DNA of 12,600 nt, from positions 3,516 to 16,115 of the forward strand of contig JAAMXY010000734.1 of assembly GCA_019677205.1 (NCBI GenBank), read 5' to 3'. A program made the translations under genes and the position numbers. This stretch comes from Pinguiococcus pyrenoidosus (taxonomy: Eukaryota > Sar > Pinguiophyceae > Pinguiochrysidales > Pinguiochrysidaceae). The notes beneath the pieces were generated by a model. It had not been told where the DNA came from, searched no databases, and saw nothing but the letters and a program-made list of their open reading frames with translations. Every line of letters starts with the position of its first letter. The first letter of the stretch is position 1. Shown piece after piece: positions 1 through 9,049 of the stretch.

Positions 1-1077
1 GGGGGCTGCGCACCATGTTGACGCTCTGCATGTGGTTGGCCATGAGGATGTTCAACAGCTCCTCTTCGGAGAGGGATCCACTCTTGTCTTCGTCGAAGAG
101 ATCGAACACAATGTCAATGCGCGTCGGAGTCGGCATATCCAGGAGATTGCAGCAGCCTGTGTTTAGGGGCGGAGGACGAGTCAGCTGAAGGAGGTTCTGC
201 GGCCGGACGAAGCAGCTGGTCTCTACGACGCACCGAGAATGATTGTCTTCGCGTCGGTCGTGTCGATGCCTTCATCCTCTGGATCGGCGAAGAGGCGGAA
301 AAGCTCGCGGTATTCTCCCGTAGCCTCCACCTCGAACACGTTGCAGAAGCCGGCGAAGGATATCAGGCTATTCGCTCCAATGCCTTCACTAGGTCATGAA
401 GAGCAGTTGAAAGGCACGTCATACTGTGCAAAGAGGACTAGGGCCTAGCGGGCGGCGCTGCCTCACCCCGTGCCTTTCAGCCGACGCAGCTTGTCTATCG
501 CGCGTCTCAGTCGAAGGTCGTCCAAATCGTTGTCCTCCATGAATGCCACTAGAGCAGCTTTCTTGCGCTCCCGCAGATCGGCCTCCTTCCTCCGCTGAAA
601 GGCGTCCGCAGCGACCTCCGACTCCTGCCCCTATCGATGCCGCAAAGGTTGACTGACTGTGGTGGCAGGTGACGTCGACACGATGCCTACCTTTGGCCTC
701 CTCCGATTGAAGTCTGGCCGTGCAGGATCCGGGTCGGTGACGAGCCTGTAAAACTCGTCGTAGCTCACCTGCGGCGTAGACGTCGTCGGTTGGGGTGCCA
801 GAAGATGTGAAAGGATTTCAACAGGAAATGGATGCTTTGTTTCTACCTGCCCGTCCCCGTCTTCGTCTACGAGATTGATCATCATGTCCACCTCCTCATC
901 GGTGATAAGCTCGCCCATACAGATGAGGCAGTGGCGGAGCTCGGCGGCCCCGATGAAGTTGTTCTTGTCGAGGTCGATGAAGTGGAAGGCTGCCTTGATT
1001 TCTTCATCCGTCCACGTGGTGTCTTTCTTGACGACCGCCTCGCTTGCCGCCTTCTGCTGCTGCATCGATGTCTTCTC
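1..1077 (-). other. EF-hand module of the C2 protein (exons and introns)
   Basis: This segment encodes the calcium-binding part of the C2 protein. Two full EF-hand loops lie in exon 1077-847 and across the 846-769 intron: [12 protein letters not shown], and [12 protein letters not shown], which has Asp at 1, 3 and 5, Gly at 6 and Glu at 12. A third full loop, [12 protein letters not shown], lies in the exon that runs off the window. Between them, [17 protein letters not shown] and the FADPEDEG segment look like EF-hands that lost the binding residues. The 78-nt intron falls inside the second loop, between the Gln and Val codons; reading through it would destroy the loop, which supports the splice model. 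The protein continues past base 1, so more hands may follow. Confidence 0.82.
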
Positions 1078-4000
1078 CTGCGAGAAGCAATTCCATGTGA
1101 CAGAAGTTTCACTTATCCGGAAACTATCGGTTTCTCCACCTTCGCTTCGAGCGCGAGGGCTTGCTGCGCCAGTTCCTCCTCTTTCGTTTTCCTCTTGTTC
1201 ACCCGGCGGGAATCGTCAAAGCGGTCGATGCCTTCGTGTCACAACAGGAGCGACCAGCCCGTCAAAGAGTGGACAACAAGAAGCCCATAGGCCGTCTTGG
1301 GAGGAAGCAGTTTGAACGCAGTGTACTTTCTTCGCTAGCGTACCAGTCCGATGCTGCGGATAGGCAATTGTGGGGGGGCCGTCGAACTCGAAGACGAAGT
1401 GAATGTCACCCGCGGGGACCGAGCTCGCAGTAGCGCCTCCTTTCTCCAGTCTCAGTGGAATCCAGGCATCCGCAGCTCCTCTGGCGAGGGGATGGGACTT
1501 GATGCCTCGTTTCGCCGAAGTCTCGTTTGCCACTTTGTGGAAGATACCTTTTGAAGATCGGAAGCAGGGACGTGTCTGCGTGGCCCAGCAGGGTGTCGCC
1601 CCCTGCTATCGCGTGATTCCATAGCTCCACGTGCATTCGATACGCGTCGACGACCAGGAAATCAAGCGTTTGCTTCCACCTTGGCGACGTCCCGCCGTCG
1701 GTATCAACGTGAGATCGCGCTTCCAGCGTCTTCGCCTACGGCCAATGAAAGAGTAAGTCACGGCGCTGGAAAGGAAGGAAAGCGATCGTTTTCCCATCTT
1801 CTTGTGCGGCACCATTCTGACCTGACCGTCCAGGCGGAAGCGCAGATAGGGATCAAGGCGCCCTTGATTATCGGCGGGGCGCAGGTTTCGACCCTCCTTA
1901 ATGTGTACGGTCAGCTTCCCTTTTGAGCGGAGAACGCCATCAGCGAGAAGACCAACGCAGAACCTGCGTCGCAGTCGTAATCCTCGGGAAAAGGACCCTT
2001 ACCAGCAGGCAAGAAGACCAGCTTCACTGTAATGTCTCCAAGATCTTGGCTCGCGTGGCTCCCGAGAGAATCTCTCTAGTTTCGCAACAACGCTCAGTAC
2101 CCAGTGATATCATGGACCCCGGAAGCATCCGGATCAAGTTTGGTGCATCGCCCGCCTACCTGCTTCTCCGGCGGGCGCAGATTGAGAGTTTCTTCCTTGG
2201 CGTCGTCCTCGAGGACGTACATGTACTTGAGAAGCTCAAGACGGAGCTCTCCGAGCACGTCGTCGCGACCGAAGTAGTCGGCGTTCCAGACTTGCAGGTG
2301 AGCGCTCTTTACCCTGAGCAGAATGGCGGTCACTCGGCGAAGGATACTTCTTAAGCTTGCATCGGCAAGATGGCATACCAATTGGATTCGTCCACCCAGA
2401 GCAGAAGTTGCCGGTCACCGAAGCTGGGATCAGCGCCAGTCCCTTCGAGAACATCTGTCTTACAGGTTTCGTCGACGCCGACGTCGCCCAGCGCTGCGCA
2501 GACGTACGGATTCAGTTCAAGCGGAACGTCCTCTTCGCCAAGCCGAGTCAGACCGGCCGCCTTGACAATCGACCGTGGTTGATGAGACTGGGCGCATGCT
2601 AGTAGACTCGATGTCCAATTCTCACCTCGAACAGATTGATGACTAGGAGACCTGGTCTCGCTGGCTCGAAGAGCAGCTCAAGCCTCAAGGAACCCTCGCT
2701 TTCGCCTCCATCTGGGCGGCGGACCGGGAACCACTGATTGATTGGGCCAGGAGCGTCCAAGAAGCTGAGAGCAGGCCAGCACACGGGGTGAGCGGAGGCA
2801 CCAGCTTCGTGGGGAAGAGGCGCGTCCTACCTGAGGATTGAGATGCTCAGGACGCCCAGCAGATCGTCTTCTTGCCACACATTCTCATCCAAAAGACGGA
2901 CAGAGAGCACGATGTCATCATCGATGCAGAACGCCTCAGGGTCCACCTTTGGAAGCAACGTTGTCAAGTTCCTTACAACAAGTCTCGCACGGTTGCAAAG
3001 CGAGGAATTTGGCAGTCTTGTACCATGTCGAAGAAGAGGCGCTGCCTCATGAAGGTCGGGTTCTTGTTGCTCTTGCTCCGCACCTTGCGGTGTTCGTGAG
3101 TTGATTCGATCAGTCGGGTGAGCGCCCATTGTGCCTTCTTGTCTTTTGCAAGCAACGCCGCCAATTCACCTCCGTGCGTTTGCTCGGTGCTGCCTGCTGT
3201 CTTCCAAGTGTCAAGTCTAGAAAGATGTCCATCTTCGGCGCCACCTCCTTGACGTCTGGCCGCGTGATGCCTGATGCAGTGGAGACCTTTACGAAGCCCT
3301 CGTATCCGAGTGATTTAGCCGTGTCTCGCCACCTACCTCTTCCTTCCAAGCAGAATACGTTCAGTCGCCCAGCGCGTAGCTTCGCGCGCACATCCTTGCT
3401 GATGGTCTGCGCTCGGTGCTGAGCCTCCTTGCCATCGCCTCCTGGGATAACGACTCATTACTCGCAAGGAGCGGACGACCTCGTGAAGAAGCTTCGAACC
3501 TGTGGTAGGGTCAGCAGGGTTGCCATTGTCAGTACTGCCCAGAAGTGGAATGACCGCCGTTCTTTTACCTAGAGCGGCATGATTCCACCTCAGGTGCCGC
3601 TCGTTGCTCTTAGGAAAAGAAGCGCTGTGGCACCAAAGACATCACCTGGGTCAACCAGCTTGCCTTCCTTGGCGAGCTCCGCTAGCTCAAGAATCTCCAT
3701 GTCGTCGGGCTCCTCAACTGGCAGCGGTGCTTGAGCGGAGACGCAAGACGTTATTGAATATCTGCGACAAGCTATCGTCAAAACGCCCTCTACAGTGAAA
3801 GACGGTACCGATCATGGATTCAGAGCCGATGGGCTCCGCGGGAATAGCTTTCTTCTCCGTTGCGATCTCTGAGGGCAAGCTCTCTGTACGCCTTTCCATC
3901 ATCTGACGTAGCGCGTCGGCTCGATTCAGCACACACGAGAATGACGCAAGCTGTCAGCGCGTATACACTACCTCTGCCTCGAGTGGCGGTGGCGACGGGG

Positions 4001-5919
4001 CTGACTTGGGCGATCGAGGGGGACTTCTGCCTGGTGGTGGACCTGGCGGCGGCCTACCAAGATGGTGCGATGAGCCTCGAATGCGTCGAGCATGCGGCGT
4101 GCGAAGACGAACCGTCGGCCCCGTCTCTGGGGCGAACTTGCAGGGCTCAGCGACGCGGCTGTAGGCGAGTTCGGTGGCACTTCGGACGTTGTACTTGCGA
4201 CCAAGGCCGATTCGTCGCTCGGCAGCGCCGACGGAGGATACATGCCACGAGGCGCCTGAGTCACCAGGTATGAAAGCATTCCCGTCAGAACCGTTGGACC
4301 GCTTAGTGATACACAGGCGACAAGCGCACACTGCGGAAGGAAGAAAAGCCTACCCCTTCAGGAGTCTTGGGAGGCGCCCTGACGCCTGGCCGAACCCGAA
4401 GAGCTGGCGCGCGTTGAGAGTCCATCGCCTTCTCCGTCGTCTCCGCACGATCAGCCTTGGAAGCCTGCAGCGTTTGGACGAAGCGGGTCAGCCTCTACAA
4501 TCGGCCCATCCTCGAAGCTCTGTCATGGTACCGGCTCAAGCTTCCTCTTTGTGGGCATTTCTGCCGAGAGGTTCTTCGAGGTATCTGCAAGAGGACGGCC
4601 CGTTTGCGCTTGCGTTGCATCCGGCAAAGCGGCAAGGGTTGGAGGCCCCGCCCCCGGCTTTACGGCCGAGGGCGACAGAGATTTCCTCTCGAGGGGTTGT
4701 GGGATCTCTCGCTTCGGTGAGTGCTTGGGCGTTTCTTCCAGATCCATGATCTCCAGCTCCGTGGGTCGCCTGGTTGGACCGAGCTGAGGAAGTCTGCGCG
4801 GAGGAGCCGCCTTGCCGCCCGGCGTGATGGCGAAGCCGCGAATCTGCGGACTGTCCAATACGGTCGGATCGGTCTTGATGGCGTCAAGCTGGACCCGGGG
4901 TCGTTTGGGGGTGGAGGGACCTCCCGGGGAGCTTCCGTCCTGCCGAAAACTGTGAGCATGGAGCGAGATGGCACTTCCCTGTTCCCGACGAACTCACCTT
5001 CGAGCGACCTTGCGTGGTTCGTGGCGGAGTCGACGCCTGGGCGTCGGCGATGTCATCCAAAGGCTTCCTCATACGGAAGCACCGCGTCGGCACCGAACCT
5101 ACGCACCTTCGCTTCGTCGTCCTCCTTGGAAATCGACACCGACCGGGGAACGAAGCCAGGCTGGGGCATCGCCGGCGGAACGACGCCCCCTTCTTTCCGC
5201 TCGCCAGCAGCCGACTACGTCGCGATGACGAGATGCGTCATTCTCTGCCGTGCATCCTCAGGGCCGAACTACAAAGCCCACCTGCGCCATCCTCAAGTTC
5301 GGAGGCGGTCCATCGGGCGGAGGTCGTCTGGGCGGCGACCTTGGAGGCGAGCCCTGCAAATGCTGATGGTCAGATACCAGGACGGTGACCCCTCCAACCC
5401 CTCCCCAGATATGACGCACCCCAGGAGATACTGTTCTCGGCAGTTTGCCGGGAGGTGGCCCATCTGGAGGCCTCCTTGCAGGCGATCTGGACGGTGACCC
5501 CTACGCAGACGAGGGTCGTTGGCCATGCTGTCCTAGCCTTGCTCTCTACGAAAGTCCAGCTACGAACGCGCCATGTACCGCGGGGGACTGCCACGCCTGA
5601 AGCCCTGGCGGCGGCTGCCTTGCAGGCGTCGGCCGCTGCGGCAAGCCCATGGGGAGGTCCGCATCGATTTGCAACGATACCATCGCGGCCCTCGGCGGCG
5701 GCGTGGTCGGCGGCGATCTCTTGCTCTTCGAGACGGCATCGCGAGACGGAGGCGGTCCCGGCGGCCTCTTCCGTCTCGGACTTTGCCCGCCGCGCTGCCC
5801 ACCTGCAACGGTGTGAGCCGTAAGCCAAGGGAAAGCTCGAGAATCCTTGGGTGAAACGTACTGAGCGCTGCCAGGTCTCTCGGCGGAGGCGCGTCCGGCT
5901 TCTGTGGTGCTTGGCTCAT
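1..5919 (-). CDS. Multi-C2-domain, EF-hand protein with proline-rich N-terminus (3' end outside window)
   Basis: Spliced gene, about 27 exons and about 1,250 residues in view. It starts at an ATG at 5919 ([14 protein letters not shown]). My exons, high to low: 5919-5862, 5802-5589, 5474-5432, 5353-5282, 5214-5107, 5036-4998, 4939-4532, 4464-4354, 4255-4058, 3950-3809, 3717-3646, 3441-3170, 3083-3024, 2946-2831, 2764-2626, 2560-2379, 2313-2160, 2075-2003, 1919-1822, 1735-1548, 1480-1344, 1231-1140, 1077-847, 768-691, 624-467, 388-234, 156-1. All have GT-AG junctions with matching phase. Residues 1-415 are Pro/Ser/Arg-rich. Three C2 domains follow: about 513-670 ([14 protein letters not shown]), 674-815 ([15 protein letters not shown]) and 820-950 ([11 protein letters not shown]). 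A charged helix about 965-1012 leads to EF-hand loops [24 protein letters not shown] and [12 protein letters not shown], with degenerate ones between. C2 domains normally bind membranes, often Ca2+-dependently, so a calcium-regulated membrane or trafficking role is inferred. C2 repeats recall ferlins, but no transmembrane segment is visible. Junctions near 3441-3645, 3950-4057, 5036-5106 and 5474-5589 are uncertain. Confidence 0.8.
5280..5640 (-). repeat. Diverged repeat of proline-rich exon-intron units
   Basis: Two adjacent small exons of the C2 gene encode near-identical proline motifs, [10 protein letters not shown] (exon 5474-5432) and [11 protein letters not shown] (exon 5353-5282). The intron sequence just upstream of each exon shares the 14-base string GGACGGTGACCCCT on the plus strand, at 5380-5393 and 5489-5502, a spacing of 109 bases. 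CCTTGCAGGCG also occurs at 5473-5483 and at 5618-5628. I read this as an old tandem duplication of an exon plus flanking intron that lengthened the proline-rich tail. Confidence 0.5.
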
Positions 5920-6205
5920 TGCGGCAGTGCACTTCTGGTGCAAAACGACAACGATCAACAGGCGTCTTGAGCAGTCGCCGCCGCTTCGGGTCCAAAGGAC
6001 TCCACACGGAGGCGGCAATGAAGGAGGCAATGGGCTTCTGGGCTGGGCTCTGGCCTAACCCACCTCTCTTACAGCATACACAACGGCTATCGGAGCGGCA
6101 GGGCCACAACTCCCGCGCCTTGGGAGCTGCCAAGCCTCTCAAGCGCCGACGACGGCCTTTGTAGAGGAGCGCAGCGTCGAGAGGCCCATCCAGACAAGAG
6201 AAACC
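5920..6205. promoter_or_regulatory. Divergent intergenic region between the C2/EF-hand gene and the SAC3-like gene
   Basis: These 286 bases separate two start codons that face away from each other, so promoters or 5' UTRs of both genes must lie here. I see no clear TATA box. Toward the SAC3-like gene, CCTAACCCACCTCTCTTACAG ending at 6074 (in two parts: CCTAAC as branch-like, then a pyrimidine run and CAG) resembles a 3' splice site. Toward the C2 gene, on the minus strand, a T-rich run ending in CACCAG at 5935 also resembles one, 15 bases before the ATG. These may be trans-splice acceptors or ends of 5'-UTR introns. Confidence 0.45.
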
Positions 6206-7654
6206 ATGGCGGCGTTCGACCAAGACGCGTCGGAGACGCTCCTCATCGAGGCCATGTGCGGGCCCGAGGAGCTCTCCGCGCGCCGTGGACGCGACGTTCA
6301 CCCGTTAGAGGCCCGAAGATGTGATGGGGAACGTGCGCTAGACCCACGAAAAGCCGTGAAGCAGTACCGACGCCTCGTGACCGACGTCCAGGAGGTGCGC
6401 TCCCTGCCGGCCCTGCAGCACACCTGGCAGCACCTGGTGCAGGTCTGCCGCTCCGCGGCAGTTTCGGACTTTATAAGCTACGGAGCATTTCTGCAAGATC
6501 GTCTGCGCGCTGTACGCGTGGACTTGACCCTGAATCGCGCCGTTGAGACGGCTCCGGCGGCCTGTGCGCTGCTGTACCTGCGCTGTGCGCTGGCGCAAGC
6601 GATGCTGAGCTACTCCCTGCGGGCCCTCTTTGAGCGAACAACGACCGAGGCGTTCCACTTCGAGGGGAATCGTCAGGATGTGCAGCAGGCTGCGCAGTCC
6701 GCAGCACGGGCGGCCAAGATTGCCATTGCCGCGATGAGGCGAGAGGCCGCGGGTTCGGCAGAAATCGCCAAGGTGGCCCATGTCCTGGATGCGAGCTCGG
6801 CTGTGGCCTTGATGTCCGCTGCGGCCATGCCGGAGACCAGGCTACTGAGCGCCGTGTGCGGCAACGCGCCTGATGGCGACGATGAGAGGTGGATCCAGGC
6901 TTCGTGCGCGAAGATGGCGGAGTTTTACTTGTCCGAGTTTGAGGTGCTTTCGGAGACCGTCGCTGCAGAAAGCTTGAAAGATCTTGTGACACACGGCATT
7001 GGCGTTCGAGGCTCGCATCTCCTGCTCGCGATCGGCATGATCCGCTCGGTGCATCGCGGAGACTTGTACGAGTTTTGGAGACTCTGGTCGAAGCGCTGGG
7101 ATTCGGTGGAAGACCTGCCTGAGAGCCCCAAGAACGTGCACCTCGCTCTGCGTTCTTTGGCGCTCCCGCTTCTTCGAAGGCTTCGAGTTATGACGCTGCG
7201 CCGCTGCACGAAGCACTTTATGAAGAACGCTCCATTGTCAGGCGCCTTCCTGTCGCAGAGGCTGAGATTTGTTGAGGGTGATGAGAGTTGCTCGACCACA
7301 CCGCGTGCTCGAGGCGAGTGCGGCGAAGGCTCGGAGAAAGAGGATGTGGAGCGAACGCGGGAAGCGCTGCTCTTCGGCAAGGCGTTCGGCGTCCCGGCGA
7401 TGGCGTCCACCGCCTCGGACGCGCCGGACTCGGCTGGCACGTTGGAAGCTTTGCAGGTGCACAAAGCAGAGTTGCGTTGGTCAGCGCTGGCGCTGATCAG
7501 TGAGAGCAAGGTCTTCGAGCGCAGTCTGGCCGTACGCTGGTTGCTTGGAAGAGACAGGTCTGTGCTGGGACGCAGCGATTCGTTGGCTGGTGCGGAAGGT
7601 GCTCTTTTGCCGGGGTTGCAAACAGCAGGGCTACAAAGAGGTGAACAGGCATGA
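6206..7654 (+). CDS. SAC3/GANP (THP3/LENG8-like) domain protein
   Basis: Open frame of 482 codons from ATG 6206, in a good eukaryotic start context (AAACCATGG), to TGA 7654. The family signature is visible: MCGPEELSARR near residue 17 resembles the MCP-E-E-R start of SAC3 domains, KAVKQYRR lies at 49-56, and QDRLRAVRVDLTLN at 97-110 matches the D-R-R-A-I-R-x-D-L hallmark. Later, the helical repeat segment at 267-294 (VRGSHLLLAIGMIRSVHRGD, then LYEFWRLW) and RSLALPLLRRLRVMTLRR at 316-333 fit the family's PCI-like repeats. SAC3/GANP proteins are scaffolds in mRNA export (TREX-2) or related nuclear complexes, so a nuclear role is inferred. The tail after about residue 360 is poorly conserved in appearance. 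An alternative end is possible: a 97-nt intron at 7532-7628 is in phase and would end the protein at 7718, giving 471 residues with a tail containing DFGLCDEAEIPAAASKST. Confidence 0.8.
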   Translation: MAAFDQDASETLLIEAMCGPEELSARRGRDVHPLEARRCDGERALDPRKAVKQYRRLVTDVQEVRSLPALQHTWQHLVQVCRSAAVSDFISYGAFLQDRLRAVRVDLTLNRAVETAPAACALLYLRCALAQAMLSYSLRALFERTTTEAFHFEGNRQDVQQAAQSAARAAKIAIAAMRREAAGSAEIAKVAHVLDASSAVALMSAAAMPETRLLSAVCGNAPDGDDERWIQASCAKMAEFYLSEFEVLSETVAAESLKDLVTHGIGVRGSHLLLAIGMIRSVHRGDLYEFWRLWSKRWDSVEDLPESPKNVHLALRSLALPLLRRLRVMTLRRCTKHFMKNAPLSGAFLSQRLRFVEGDESCSTTPRARGECGEGSEKEDVERTREALLFGKAFGVPAMASTASDAPDSAGTLEALQVHKAELRWSALALISESKVFERSLAVRWLLGRDRSVLGRSDSLAGAEGALLPGLQTAGLQRGEQA

Positions 7655-7844
7655 CTTTGGGTTGTGCGATGAAGCAGAAATCCCTGCCGCAGCGTCAAAA
7701 TCGACTCGACTTCCTTGATGCCAGATGGTCGGCACGAAGATCCAGCACAGCCCACCACGTGAAATCTCGACAGCTACCGCAATCTCCGCTCTTCGGCTGC
7801 GTCCAACACAGACGAAGCAGCGCTGCCCCAGCGGCGCAGTGCGA
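7655..7844. other. Convergent 3' intergenic region
   Basis: These 190 bases lie between the stop codons of the SAC3-like gene and the minus-strand signal-peptide gene. They should hold both 3' UTRs and polyadenylation signals, but I see no clear AATAAA on either strand. The first 64 bases may instead belong to an alternative last exon of the SAC3-like gene (7629-7718). Confidence 0.4.
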
Positions 7845-9049
7845 TCATGCGTTCAAGAGCTCAATCGAATGCGCCACGTCGCACTCGCCCTGGAACGACG
7901 TCTCGACCAGGCGGGAAGCAATGCCCTGTCGACGAAGCCAAGCTTCCACCAGCTTGACCTGTAATAACCAGAGCTTCCTTGGTCATTCGTCATTCGCAGA
8001 GGGAAACAGGGGGAGAGAAGGAAAGAAGGAGAGAGAGATGGAAAGAGCTGGAGAGAGAGGGAGAGAGTTGAAGAGGAAAACGGGCAGATGGCCTGACGAA
8101 ATCATCACCTCAAAGTTGTTCACCAGCACGCCAGAACCACGTTGAGCTTCTTTCAAGAATCGCTTCTGACCCCATGCGGTTGGAATCACAGAGCCGGATA
8201 TCTGCAGTCGCATGCGAAGCCCGCCGCTGGCGGAATCGCCTGCGCTGGACACGGCGAGCTCGGGCAGCACTGTCCACATCTGTCCATAGCCACAGATTCC
8301 CATGCACTTGAGCACTTGCTCCGCGCCTTTCACGAGCTCATCCTGTTCCCTGCAGTCCTTCCGCTCCAGGATTTCAAATCTGCCTGGAAAGCTGCGAGAG
8401 GACTTAGGCACTGCCGCTTTCGTCTTCGCGAGGCCATCGATCTCCAGGGACCTACCGGTCAAGGAGCTGCTCGAGGAGAGCCTGTCCAGTACGCCTCGTG
8501 TGCTCGCGGGGGAGCAGCGCATTGTCCCGAATACCGTCTGGTCGGCGGACAAATCTTGTCTCCCCATCTGCGCCGACCTTCTCGGTGTACTCGAGTCGGC
8601 CGTTCTTCATGGAAATGCCCAGCACCTTGTACTGGCGGAAGGCCTGTTATTCATTTCCCACGCGGCCTTGGAGCCGAGGCAAGGCCTACCTGGCAGTAGC
8701 TGATGAAGTCAAAGTAGTCCGGATTGCCAAGGTCGCCTTGGAGGAGCAAGCGAGGCCCTTTGACGTTGTAGCGCTCCCACTCGCTGCTCCGGAGGTTGTA
8801 GAAGGCCACCTGAAACTCGTCCATTGGAACGAAAGCCAACTCCTCCGCCACCGAGTAGCTGGTCCGCATCAGCTGCACGGCAAATTTGTCATCCAGACGC
8901 GGTCTCGCGCTCTGAATAGCGGAGACGCGGCTGGGATCCAGGAAAGAGCCGCCCAGAGGGCCTCCCATACGGAGATTCTGGCGCACAGAGGCATCACTGA
9001 TTGAAGCAATCAACATAGAGAGCAGAAGGGACAGCGAAGACCTTGACAT
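7845..9049 (-). CDS. Signal-peptide-bearing protein of unknown function, four exons
   Basis: The exons are 9049-8690, 8631-8456, 8379-8109 and 7958-7845; they join in phase with GT-AG introns of 58, 76 and 150 nt to give 306 residues, ending at a TGA at 7847-7845. The ATG at 9049 is the first in frame; codons upstream contain only TTG. The N-terminus (SRSSLSLLLSMLIASISDA) looks like a signal peptide, so the protein is probably secreted or routed through the endomembrane system, possibly to a plastid. The body is soluble-looking. Recognisable blocks are EELAFVPMDEFQVAFYNLRS, NPDYFDFISYCQYKVLGIS and CMGICGYGQMWTVLPELAVS. I cannot name a family; the YFDFISYxQY block feels like a conserved module of algal unknown proteins, but this is an impression. 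An alternative acceptor at 8644 would add four residues (AFRQ) after YCQ. Paired Cys residues (CMGIC) might form disulfides. Confidence 0.78.
7998..8080. repeat. Polypurine/polypyrimidine tract inside an intron
   Basis: About 83 bases on the plus strand are almost pure A and G, with GAGAGA and GGAAAGAAGG runs. On the minus strand this is a long C/T tract in the 150-nt third intron of the signal-peptide gene, upstream of its acceptor at 7959. It may serve as an extended pyrimidine tract, and such mirror-like purine runs can form triplex DNA. Confidence 0.75.

Noticed and set aside
2314-2378. GC-donor (dinoflagellate-type) intron after the codons for ILPMQ
   Set aside because: A canonical donor (TG|GTATGC at 2378) with acceptor CTCAG at 2314 fits phase and gives a better C2 sequence, [12 protein letters not shown].
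2947-3169. Frameshifts suggesting that the C2 gene is a pseudogene
   Set aside because: Apparent frame jumps vanish when the introns 3169-3084 and 3023-2947 are removed; both have GT-AG ends and phase 0, and the C2 domain then reads through intact.
3951-3971. Tiny introns of about 20 nt as found in some protists
   Set aside because: Each candidate could be replaced by a longer intron with matching phase and a size like the others.
4721-5497. 258-codon plus-strand open frame
   Set aside because: It is antisense to the proline-rich exons and introns of the C2 gene; its composition is the mirror of Pro/Arg-rich coding DNA, and it shows no domain.
5546-6301. Single 251-codon minus-strand frame across the divergent spacer
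   Set aside because: Only its 3' half (5802-5589) is coding, as exon 2 of the C2 gene. The rest runs through an intron, exon 1 in another frame and the 5' spacer.
6925-7758. 277-codon minus-strand open frame
   Set aside because: It lies antisense to the SAC3-like frame, which carries recognisable family motifs; the reverse translation is low-complexity Ser/Arg-rich.
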